Of a DNA stretch of 14,060 nucleotides, positions 6,859-13,028 are shown in pieces. Source of the DNA: UBA668 sp052034175 (GTDB taxonomy: Bacteria > Actinomycetota > Acidimicrobiia > Acidimicrobiales > Ilumatobacteraceae); the NCBI GenBank assembly GCA_052034175.1, contig JBPOIX010000189.1, positions 1-14,060 of the forward strand. The letters run 5' to 3'. Both the position numbers and the translations under genes were made by a program. The notes beneath the pieces are model-generated. The model saw only the letters and a program-made list of their open reading frames with translations. It had not been told where the DNA came from and did not search any database. Within the stretch, counting starts at the first letter, position 1, and each line of letters starts with the position of its first letter.

Positions 6859-7790
6859 GCGTACTCGGCGACGAAGCCCTTGTGGTCGCTGCCGGGGATC
6901 ACCACGTCGCGCACGCGTACCGGAACCACGCCGCCTCCGTACAGGGCGTGGTCGAGGCGGATGAACTGGGGCGGGAGCCACCCGTTGTCCAGCGGCCAGC
7001 TGACGCTGAACCCGTGCCCGAGCGCCTCGTGGGTGTCGGTCCAGCCGGCATCGAGGAGGTCGCGGAACGCCGGGTGCCAGCGTGCCCCGTTGAAGTCGCC
7101 GACGAGCAGAGTCGGCAGCGGGGAACCTGCGGTGCGCTCGGCGATCGCCTCCAGCTCGCGGACCCAGCCGCCTGTGTCGAAGGTCGGCGGGAACGGGTGG
7201 AGGGCAAGGACGCGCACGTGCGCGCCGTCCACGTCGACCACCACGTCCACGCTGACCCGGGAGCCGATGACCGTGACACCGCCGCTGACGATCGGGCGGC
7301 GGCTCCACAGCCCGATGCCGCTCGGGTCGGCCTGGAGGTCCTCGAGGCGGTGCGGGTACTCGCCGCTGCCCACCGCCGCGTCCAGCAGGTCGCGCAGGCG
7401 CGGGGTGAACTCGACGAGCACGAGCACGTCCGCATCGGTGGCCGCCAGCGCGGCGACGCCACTGTCCGCGGTGGGGTTGGAGGCGAGGAAGTTGGCGTAG
7501 CCGACGGTCAGCCGTGGGGCGTCCGCGGCGGCGGCCGGCGGGTCGGTGTGGAACACCACGGGCGCGGTCAGGCCGAGCAGGGTGGCCAGCGGCAGCACGG
7601 CCACCAGTGCCATCGCGTGGCGGCCGTTGAGCGCCGCCACGAGGGCCACGATGACGGACGGCGCCAGCACGAACAGCGACAAGGCTTGCAGGACCACCAC
7701 GGGTCGCGAGGGGGAGATGCCGAACCACTGGGTGAGGCACAGCAGCACCATCGGCGCCAGCGCCAACCAACCGAGCCCTTCGACGGCCAT
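6846..7790 (-). CDS. Membrane-anchored endonuclease/exonuclease/phosphatase-family protein
   Basis: The 314-residue protein begins with three predicted transmembrane helices (about 3-20, 30-53 and 58-78), followed by a catalytic domain of the endonuclease/exonuclease/phosphatase superfamily. Active-site motifs are in order: Asn100 in GYANFLASN, Glu127 in LVEF, His198 in ALHPFPP, Asp232 and Asn234 in GDFNG, Asp280-His281 in RLDHAL, and Asp302-His303 in GSDHKG. These match the Mg-dependent phosphodiester- or phosphomonoester-cleaving core. The substrate could be nucleic acid, a phospholipid headgroup or an inositol phosphate. The topology would place the domain on one face of the membrane, as in YafD-like proteins. 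The ATG at 7790 shares one base with the stop of the preceding gene (TGATG), which argues for translational coupling. The stop lies inside a terminator-like palindrome. Confidence 0.85.
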   Translation of the reverse strand: MAVEGLGWLALAPMVLLCLTQWFGISPSRPVVVLQALSLFVLAPSVIVALVAALNGRHAMALVAVLPLATLLGLTAPVVFHTDPPAAAADAPRLTVGYANFLASNPTADSGVAALAATDADVLVLVEFTPRLRDLLDAAVGSGEYPHRLEDLQADPSGIGLWSRRPIVSGGVTVIGSRVSVDVVVDVDGAHVRVLALHPFPPTFDTGGWVRELEAIAERTAGSPLPTLLVGDFNGARWHPAFRDLLDAGWTDTHEALGHGFSVSWPLDNGWLPPQFIRLDHALYGGGVVPVRVRDVVIPGSDHKGFVAEYALPG

Positions 7791-8812
7791 CACCAGCCGC
7801 GCAGGTCGATCTGCCACTGACCCTCCACTTCGTGGGAACGGATGACCCACGCTGTCTCGTGCAACGCCAGCGTCGGGTCGATGTGGGCCGGGGTCACGAG
7901 CACGCGGTCGCCGACGGAGGCGACACCCTCGTGCGGCACGAACGTGACATGTTCGTCGCTGAGGAACCACACGTCCGCCCCGCGCCCGTCGGCCAGCGCC
8001 AGTGTCGGGTTGCCGTGGTCCATGCCCATCGCCTTCAGGCCGACGTCGGCGACCGCGAACTTCGGGTTGGCGCTGATCACGGTGCCCACCACCCAGCACG
8101 CCTGCACGAAGGGCAGCCCGAGACGGGCGTAGTGGCTGTCCATCAAGGCGTAGCTGCCGGCCTGCACCTCGGTGACGCGATCGTGCAGGTCGAAGGTGCC
8201 CGTGCCGCCGGCGCTGACGATGTCCCCGCCGACCGCGGCGTGGGCGGCCAGCAGGAGGTCCATCGCCGCCTCCACACGGCGGCGCTGGTCGGTGCGGTCC
8301 TCCACCATCATCAGGTGACCCTCGTAGCCCATCACGCCGCGTACCGTCAGCCCGCTCCCGCGCGCGAGATCGGCAACCCTTCCCGCCGCGTCGGGGAGGC
8401 AACCGCAGCGGGGGAGCCCGACGTTGACATCGACCACCACCTCGCGCAGCCCGGCCGCGGCGGCGGCGTCCACCGTCTCGGCGGAGTCCACGGCCAGGGT
8501 CATCCGTGCGCCGTGACGGTCCGCGGCGGCGGCGAGGGCGCGGAGGCGATCCCGGTCCAGCACCTCGTTCGCCAGCAGCAGGTCGTCGCCGAGGCCTGCC
8601 GCGGCCATGCCGATCATCTCCCTGGTGGTGGCACAGGTGAAGCCGGCGTGCCCGTGCGCGGCCTGCGCCGTGGCGAGCGCGGTGCACTTGTGTGCCTTCA
8701 CGTGGGGTCGCAGCTGCGGGCCGGGGCGGGCGCCGGCCATCGTGGCCAGGTTGCGATCGAGCAGTTCGGCGTCGATCACCAGGGCCGGTGTCGGCAGGCT
8801 GTGCAGGTCCAC
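7790..8812 (-). CDS. PLP-dependent D-threonine-aldolase-like enzyme (alanine racemase N-terminal fold)
   Basis: The 340-residue protein opens with LPTPALVIDAELLDRN (6-21) and RPHVKAHKC (35-43), the signature of the D-threonine aldolase / D-serine dehydratase family. The first lysine of the latter (Lys39) is the likely PLP anchor. Later blocks are GVMGYEGH (159-166), AGGTGTFDLH (201-210), the QAGSY loop (217-221), LSDEHVTFVP (284-293) and PAHIDPT (308-314). In this family the metal pair is His-x-Asp in D-threonine aldolases and His-x-Cys in D-serine dehydratases. Here it is His310-x-Asp312, which favours aldolase-type chemistry such as D-threonine to glycine plus acetaldehyde. The substrate remains inferred. 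GTG at 8812 sits directly ahead of the conserved N-terminus but has no clear ribosome-binding site. ATG at 8890 is an alternative that would overlap feoA. It is translationally coupled to the downstream EEP-family gene. Confidence 0.85.
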   Translation of the reverse strand: MDLHSLPTPALVIDAELLDRNLATMAGARPGPQLRPHVKAHKCTALATAQAAHGHAGFTCATTREMIGMAAAGLGDDLLLANEVLDRDRLRALAAAADRHGARMTLAVDSAETVDAAAAAGLREVVVDVNVGLPRCGCLPDAAGRVADLARGSGLTVRGVMGYEGHLMMVEDRTDQRRRVEAAMDLLLAAHAAVGGDIVSAGGTGTFDLHDRVTEVQAGSYALMDSHYARLGLPFVQACWVVGTVISANPKFAVADVGLKAMGMDHGNPTLALADGRGADVWFLSDEHVTFVPHEGVASVGDRVLVTPAHIDPTLALHETAWVIRSHEVEGQWQIDLRGW

Positions 8813-8836
8813 CTCGGCATCGTGCCACGCGCCGCC

Positions 8837-8866
8837 TTGGGAGGTGGCGCGCGTGGTGGTTAGGCT
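8837..8866 (+). promoter_or_regulatory. Probable promoter of the feo operon
   Basis: A TAGGCT hexamer (8861-8866) ends 9 nt before the feoA GTG at 8876. A TTGGGA (8837-8842) lies 18 nt upstream of it and resembles a -35 TTGACA at four of six positions. The short leader and lack of a Shine-Dalgarno sequence suggest a leaderless or near-leaderless transcript. The region is the 63-bp gap to the divergent PLP-enzyme gene. I see no convincing inverted repeat for an iron regulator such as DtxR/IdeR or Fur. Confidence 0.5.
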
Positions 8867-8875
8867 CCCTTGACT

Positions 8876-9181
8876 GTGAAGCGGAACCATGCCGCACTTG
8901 TCGGGGAGATCGCCCTGTGCGACGCGCCGGTGGGTGCCGTGGTGGACGTGCTGCACGTGGCGGAGGGCCAACACGGCCAGGGTCGCCGTTTGGAAGACCT
9001 CGGCCTGCTGGCCGGCACACGAGTCACCGTGGAGCGCACGGCTCCGTTGGGCGACCCCACCGTGTACGAAGTGCGCCGGGCGCGGTTGGCCATCCGGCGA
9101 ACGGAAGCCGCGCTGGTGACGGTGCGCCTCGTGCCGGCGGCTGGCGCGGCTGGTGCGGAGGGCCGCGATGGCGCATTGTGA
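8876..9181 (+). CDS. feoA: FeoA-like SH3-domain protein
   Basis: The 101-residue protein has the FeoA SH3-like core: an N-terminal strand region with VVDVLHVAEG, then RRLEDLGLLAGTRVTV (about 37-52), APLGDPTVYEVRRARLAIRRTEA and a closing VTVRLV strand. FeoA proteins are small cytoplasmic partners of the Fe(II) transporter FeoB. The last 15 residues are an Ala/Gly-rich extension whose codons overlap the feoB start. I chose GTG at 8876. A TTG at 8870 is only 3 nt from the putative -10 hexamer and would add just two residues. The gene ends 14 nt inside feoB. Confidence 0.88.
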   Translation: MKRNHAALVGEIALCDAPVGAVVDVLHVAEGQHGQGRRLEDLGLLAGTRVTVERTAPLGDPTVYEVRRARLAIRRTEAALVTVRLVPAAGAAGAEGRDGAL

Positions 9182-11066
9182 GCCGGAGGATCGCGGCGCA
9201 CGCATCGAAGGGGCTCTGCACCTGGCCATCGTGGGCAGCCCCAACGCGGGCAAGACCACGATGTTCAATGCACTCACCGGCCTGAGGGCGAAGACGGCCA
9301 ACTACCCGGGCGTCACCGTCAGCCGGCGGGAGGGCACCGTCCTGCTGGAGGAGCGGCCGGTGACCCTCGTGGACCTTCCCGGCACCTACGGGCTGGATGC
9401 CATCAGCCCGGACGAACAGATCGTCGCCGATGCCCTGCGCGGCGCCCTCCCCGGGGTGGACCGGCCGGATGCACTGGCCGTCGTGGCCGACGCTGCCACG
9501 CTGGAGCGCTCGCTGCTCTTCATGGCCGACCTGCTGCGCCTCGGCTTGCCCACCTGCCTGGTGGTGACGATGACCGACGAGTTGGCCCTGCGCGGTGGAT
9601 CGCTGGACCTCGAGCGGCTGTCGCAGGCGATCGGTGTGCCCGTGGTCGGGCTGATCGGCCATCGGGGTATCGGCCTGGACGACGTGCGCCGCTGCTTCGC
9701 CGAGCCGGAGGGCTGGAGCCGCCCTGTCGTCGTGCCCCCGGCGGACGGCGCCGGCCGCGCCGCGTGGGTGGATTCCGTGCTCCGCAGCGCCTACCGGGCC
9801 CCGGGTGTGGATCGCCGCAGCCGGCGTGTCGATGCGGTGTTGCTCCACCCCGTCTGGGGTGTTGTCGTCTTCCTGGCGGTGATGCTCGCCTTCTTCCAGG
9901 CCATCTTCACGCTCGCCGCGCCGGCCATTGACCAGCTGGACTCCTGGTTCGCGTCCGCCGCGGACGTCACCAAGGACCATCTCCCCGGCTGGTTCGGGGA
10001 GTTGCTCGGCGACGGCATCATCGCCGGCGTCGGCGGGGTGCTGGTGTTCCTGCCGCAGATCACCCTGCTGTTCCTGATCCTCACGGTGCTGGAGAAGGTC
10101 GGCTACCTGGCCAGGGCCGCGTTCCTCGCCGATCGGCTGATGGGGCGCTTCGGGCTGGAAGGGCGCAGCTTCGTGGCGATGCTGTCGTCGTTCGCCTGCG
10201 CCATCCCCGGAATCCTCAGCACGCGCACCATCCCCAGCGAGCGCCGGCGAATCGCGACGATGATGGCGTCGCCACTGATGACGTGCTCGGCCCGGTTGCC
10301 GGTGTTCACCCTGCTGATCTCCGGGTTCGTGCCCGACCAGGGTGTGTTCGGGCCGGTGCGCACCCAGGGGTTGGCGCTGTTCGGCCTGTACGTGTTGGGG
10401 GCGGTGAGCGGGCTGGTCTATGCCGGGGTGTTGAACCTGCTGGCGCTCTCGGGCTCCGCGGCGCCGGTGCTCATGGAGTTGCCGCCGTATCGCCGGCCCA
10501 CCGCACGGGCCGTGCTGCTGCAGACGTGGGAGGGCGCGTGGTCGTTCATCCGCAAGGCCGGCACGGTGATCCTGCTCAGCTCGGTGGTGCTGTGGTTGCT
10601 GCTCAACCTGTCCTTCGGGCAGCCGCCGGCAGGGCTCGGCGAGCCGCAGGTGGCGAGCTGGAAGCTGGAGCACTCCGCCGCCGGGTACATGGGCAAGGGG
10701 CTGGAGCCCGTGTTCGAGCCGCTCGGCTTCGAGTGGCGCACGAATGTGGCGGTGATCGGCAGCCTGGCGGCGCGCGAGGTGTTCGTCACCACGCTGGCCC
10801 TCAGCACCGCTGCCGAGAGCGAGGCGAGCCTGCCGGACCGGCTGCGCGAACTTCGCGCCGACGACGGCTCCAAGGTCTACGACGCGGCCACCGTGGCGGC
10901 GATCCTGGTGTTCTTCGTCTACGCCCTGCAGTGCTTCTCGACGATCGCCGTGCTCCGGCGCGAGACCAACTCCTGGCGCTGGCCGGCCATCGCCTTCGTC
11001 TCGATGTTCGCCCTCGCCTACGCCGGTGGGCTGGTGGCCAGGTTGGTGGTCCATGCCGTCACCTGA
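9168..11066 (+). CDS. feoB: Ferrous iron transport protein B (FeoB)
   Basis: This 632-residue polytopic membrane protein imports Fe(II) and has an N-terminal G-domain. G1 is GSPNAGKTT (23-31), the G2 region is NYPGVTV (45-51) and G3 is DLPGTYGLD (69-77). G4 is TMTD (134-137) in place of the usual N-x-x-D, so the guanine-recognising Asn is replaced by Thr. The membrane domain has both gate blocks: SFACAIPGILSTRTI around Cys344, where the usual form is GCNVPA, and PLMTCSARLPVF around Cys373. RRETNSWRW lies near the C-terminus. Length suits a short FeoB (E. coli has 773). I chose ATG at 9168 because GGAGGG lies 5 nt upstream; GTG at 9153 would add five residues. It overlaps feoA and nfu by 14 nt each, so tight coupling is expected. 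Nucleotide preference is uncertain given G4. Confidence 0.93.
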   Translation: MAHCEPEDRGARIEGALHLAIVGSPNAGKTTMFNALTGLRAKTANYPGVTVSRREGTVLLEERPVTLVDLPGTYGLDAISPDEQIVADALRGALPGVDRPDALAVVADAATLERSLLFMADLLRLGLPTCLVVTMTDELALRGGSLDLERLSQAIGVPVVGLIGHRGIGLDDVRRCFAEPEGWSRPVVVPPADGAGRAAWVDSVLRSAYRAPGVDRRSRRVDAVLLHPVWGVVVFLAVMLAFFQAIFTLAAPAIDQLDSWFASAADVTKDHLPGWFGELLGDGIIAGVGGVLVFLPQITLLFLILTVLEKVGYLARAAFLADRLMGRFGLEGRSFVAMLSSFACAIPGILSTRTIPSERRRIATMMASPLMTCSARLPVFTLLISGFVPDQGVFGPVRTQGLALFGLYVLGAVSGLVYAGVLNLLALSGSAAPVLMELPPYRRPTARAVLLQTWEGAWSFIRKAGTVILLSSVVLWLLLNLSFGQPPAGLGEPQVASWKLEHSAAGYMGKGLEPVFEPLGFEWRTNVAVIGSLAAREVFVTTLALSTAAESEASLPDRLRELRADDGSKVYDAATVAAILVFFVYALQCFSTIAVLRRETNSWRWPAIAFVSMFALAYAGGLVARLVVHAVT

Positions 11067-11598
11067 GCCCCGGCACGTGGTGGCGCACGTGGAGCGAACA
11101 GCGGACCCTGCCGTGCTCCGGTGGGTGGTGCACGAACCGCAGGTCGGTGGCGACGGCACTGCGGTCGCGCTGGAGGAAGCGTCCGCGCTCGGGCGGTTGC
11201 TAGGCGACGGGCTGCTGGCCTCGGTGCATGTGCGGCGTGGCGAGGTGCGCGCCCAGGCCGGGGCCGGCCACGAGTGGGCCGGGCTTGTGGACGTCGTGGA
11301 CGCCGCGATGCGTGCGGACCTGGCGGCGGGTGCGCTGCCCGCGGGTGGCAGCGACGGCGGCCCGGCTCAGGTGGACATCGAGGAGTTGCAGCGGGTGGTG
11401 AACCGCGCGGCCGGGTCGCTGACGGAACTGCACGGCGGGCGGGTGGAGGTGGTCGGTGTCGAGGGAGCGGTGCTGCAGGTGCGAATGCACGGCACGTGCG
11501 ACGGCTGCTCGTTCACCGGTGCCACGCTGGAACGGCTGGTGCTCCCGGCGGCCCGCCGGGCGCTGCCCGAGGTGGCGGCTGTCGAGGTGGTGCGCTGA
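11053..11598 (+). CDS. Nfu-type Fe-S scaffold or carrier protein
   Basis: The 181-residue protein looks two-domain. Residues about 10-90 resemble an Nfu N-terminal domain (VLRWVVHEP, LGRLLGDGLLASVHVRRGEV, EWAGLVDVVDAAM). After a Gly/Ala-rich linker (about 92-106), residues 107-181 form a NifU C-terminal-like domain with the cluster-binding Cys149-x-x-Cys152 in HGTCDGCSFTGATLERL and the closing LPEVAAVEVV. Nfu proteins bind [4Fe-4S] clusters and pass them to client enzymes. The ATG lies 14 nt inside the 3' end of feoB, so it is translationally coupled to the iron importer. I read this as pairing Fe(II) entry with Fe-S cluster delivery. Assignment of the N-terminal domain is weaker than that of the CxxC domain. 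Confidence 0.85.
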   Translation: MPSPEPRHVVAHVERTADPAVLRWVVHEPQVGGDGTAVALEEASALGRLLGDGLLASVHVRRGEVRAQAGAGHEWAGLVDVVDAAMRADLAAGALPAGGSDGGPAQVDIEELQRVVNRAAGSLTELHGGRVEVVGVEGAVLQVRMHGTCDGCSFTGATLERLVLPAARRALPEVAAVEVVR

Positions 11599-11615
11599 CC
11601 TGACGCATCTGGCCG

Positions 11616-11653
11616 GCGGGCGGAGGGTGCGGGCGGAGGGTGCGGGCGGAGGG
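11616..11653. repeat. Three tandem copies of a 13-bp unit, the last being the tRNA-Leu 3' end
   Basis: The 12-mer GCGGGCGGAGGG occurs at 11616-11627, 11629-11640 and 11642-11653, separated by single T bases (period 13). The third copy is the 3' acceptor strand plus the 3' side of the T-stem of the minus-strand tRNA-Leu. The two extra copies therefore lie immediately beyond the tRNA 3' end. They may come from slippage or from integration/excision events at the tRNA end. The rest of the 42-nt gap after the nfu stop (11599-11640) holds nothing else recognisable. Confidence 0.9.
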
Positions 11654-11720
11654 ACTCGAACCCTCACTCCGAAGAACAGGAACCTAAATCCTGCGCGTCT
11701 GCCAGTTCCGCCACGCCCGC
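11641..11720 (-). tRNA. tRNA-Leu (anticodon UAG)
   Basis: Read on the minus strand, the 80-nt sequence folds as a class II tRNA. The acceptor stem GCGGGCG pairs fully with CGCCCGC, and the D-arm contains TGGCAGACGC, typical of tRNA-Leu. The anticodon stem is CAGGA/TCCTG with loop TTTAGGT, giving anticodon TAG at 11686-11684. An extended variable arm (TTCTTCGGAGT) precedes the T-arm GAGGG-TTCGAGT-CCCTC. The discriminator base is A (11641), as expected for leucine. CCA is not encoded: the next bases are CCC, so CCA must be added after transcription. Confidence 0.96.
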
Positions 11721-11733
11721 GTGGGTGGGCGCC

Positions 11734-11739
11734 AGGCTA
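11734..11739 (-). promoter_or_regulatory. Putative -10 hexamer (TAGCCT) of tRNA-Leu
   Basis: On the minus strand TAGCCT ends 13 nt before the first base of the tRNA. It is identical to the hexamer ahead of murI. Seventeen nucleotides further upstream there is only a weak -35 candidate (TGCCAC). The 144-nt gap 11721-11864 otherwise holds a GC-rich imperfect inverted repeat around 11778-11796 (CCCGGC/GCCGGG, no T-tract) and a short direct repeat CGAAATC near 11811-11826. I see no gene in it. Confidence 0.45.
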
Positions 11740-11864
11740 ACCGGACTGCCCAGGTGTGGCACGGCCCGCATTGCGAGCCCGGCGAGCTCGGCCGGGCCCT
11801 CGGTGTCATCCGAAATCGGCGAAATCCGGCGATCCGCGCTGACGCCGAGCGGGGTCCGCGGCGC

Positions 11865-13028
11865 TCAGGGGGTGAGACGGATGGTGAATGGGCCGGGCGC
11901 GGCGGGCAGGTGGATGGCCCGGTTGGGCAGCCATGTCCGGCGGCGGGTGGTGTGCAGCACGGAGCCGTCCGCCGCCACCAGCTGGATGCGGCCGGTCGCC
12001 ACCGTGGACACCCGCGCCGTCACCCCATGGGCGGTGGGTGCGGCCCATGCCAGCGGGGCTTCGGCGACCACCGGGTGCACGGCATCGGGCCAGTGGCCGA
12101 GGGCCAGCCAGTCCAGCACGTGGGCCGCGGCGGCCACGCCGTCGAGGGCGCAGATGTCGGCTGTCTCCGCCGGGTGGACCAGGTTGCCGAGGGCGAACAC
12201 GCCGGGCGTGGGGGTGCGGAAGCCGGCGTCCACCACCGGGCTCTTCGCGCCGGGCAGCATCGCCAGGCCGCCGAGGCGGGCGAGTTCGTGGTCGGGCACC
12301 CAGTCGCCGGTGAAGATCACGGTGTCGCACTCGATGCGCCGCCCGTCGGTGAGCACCACCGACTCGACCCGGCCGCGGCCGACGATCGCCGCCACGTCCA
12401 CCCCGGTGAGGAGGGGGACCCGGTGGCGGCGCACCGTGGCCAACGCCAGCGGCGCGTAGGTCTGGTGGCGGGGGAGGGGTGTCACCATCGCCGCCACCTC
12501 GGTGCCGCTGTGGCGCAGGGTCAGCACGGCCGAGCAGCTGACGTGCTCCGCGCCCACCACCACGGCCCGCCGCCCCACCTGCTGGCCGTGCAGCGCGGTG
12601 AACTGCTGCAGCGCGCCGGTGGTGAGCACCCCGGCCGGCCGATCGCCGGGCACGAGGCGGGCAGCACGGGGGCGCTCGCGCACACCGGTGGCGAGGAGGA
12701 CTGCCCGGGCGCCGGTCTCGTGGGGCCCGGAGGCTCCGGTGGTGCGCACCGTGCCGTCGGTGAAGGACCGGACGGTGCGACCGACTTCGATCTCGACACC
12801 GGTGCGTTCCGCACGGCGCACCAGGGCTGCGGCGTAGCGGGGGCCGGTGGTCACCCGGTGCAGGTCGCGCACGCCGTACCCGAGGTGGGTGGTGTGGCGG
12901 GGGACTCCGCCTGGTTGCAGCTCGCGTTCGTACACCACCACCCGGCCGGCGCCGCGGCGGCGCAACTCGATGGCCGCGCTGAGGCCGGCCGGCCCGGCGC
13001 CCACGATCACCACGTCGGCGGGGTTCAT
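11865..13028 (-). CDS. NAD(P)/FAD-dependent oxidoreductase, partner of the GlpA-like dehydrogenase
   Basis: The 387-residue flavoprotein starts with a Rossmann FAD-binding motif, VVIVGAGPAGLSAA (6-19), and has an ATG stretch (114-116, ATGVRERPR). A second dinucleotide-binding fold lies at VVVGAEHVSCSAVL (156-169), and the closing FAD motif TPGVFALGNLVHP at 274-286. It has no CxxC redox-active pair, so it is not thioredoxin reductase. Residues from about 325 form a separate beta-rich tail (ATGRIQLVAADGSVLHT). In many bacteria such a protein follows a GlpA-like flavoprotein with a BFD domain, sometimes with a DUF1667 gene; that third gene is not seen here. ATG at 13028 overlaps the upstream stop as ATGA. 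The substrate is unknown: glycerol-3-phosphate or another hydroxy- or amino-acid are possibilities. Confidence 0.8.
   Translation of the reverse strand: MNPADVVIVGAGPAGLSAAIELRRRGAGRVVVYERELQPGGVPRHTTHLGYGVRDLHRVTTGPRYAAALVRRAERTGVEIEVGRTVRSFTDGTVRTTGASGPHETGARAVLLATGVRERPRAARLVPGDRPAGVLTTGALQQFTALHGQQVGRRAVVVGAEHVSCSAVLTLRHSGTEVAAMVTPLPRHQTYAPLALATVRRHRVPLLTGVDVAAIVGRGRVESVVLTDGRRIECDTVIFTGDWVPDHELARLGGLAMLPGAKSPVVDAGFRTPTPGVFALGNLVHPAETADICALDGVAAAAHVLDWLALGHWPDAVHPVVAEAPLAWAAPTAHGVTARVSTVATGRIQLVAADGSVLHTTRRRTWLPNRAIHLPAAPGPFTIRLTP

Noticed and set aside
8813..9301. Upstream extension of the D-threonine-aldolase-like gene
   Set aside because: The frame stays open, but the extra residues lie antisense to feoA and feoB and precede the conserved family N-terminus. 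Only a modest extension to the ATG at 8890 is conceivable.
9024..11159. Long minus-strand frame opposite feoB
   Set aside because: Its sequence is Gln/His/Arg-rich and motif-free. feoB on the other strand has G-domain and gate motifs over the same bases.
11778..11796. GC-rich inverted repeat as a terminator of the oxidoreductase gene
   Set aside because: It has only six base pairs around a seven-base loop, no T-tract, and lies about 70 nt past the stop codon. It was too weak to list as a feature.
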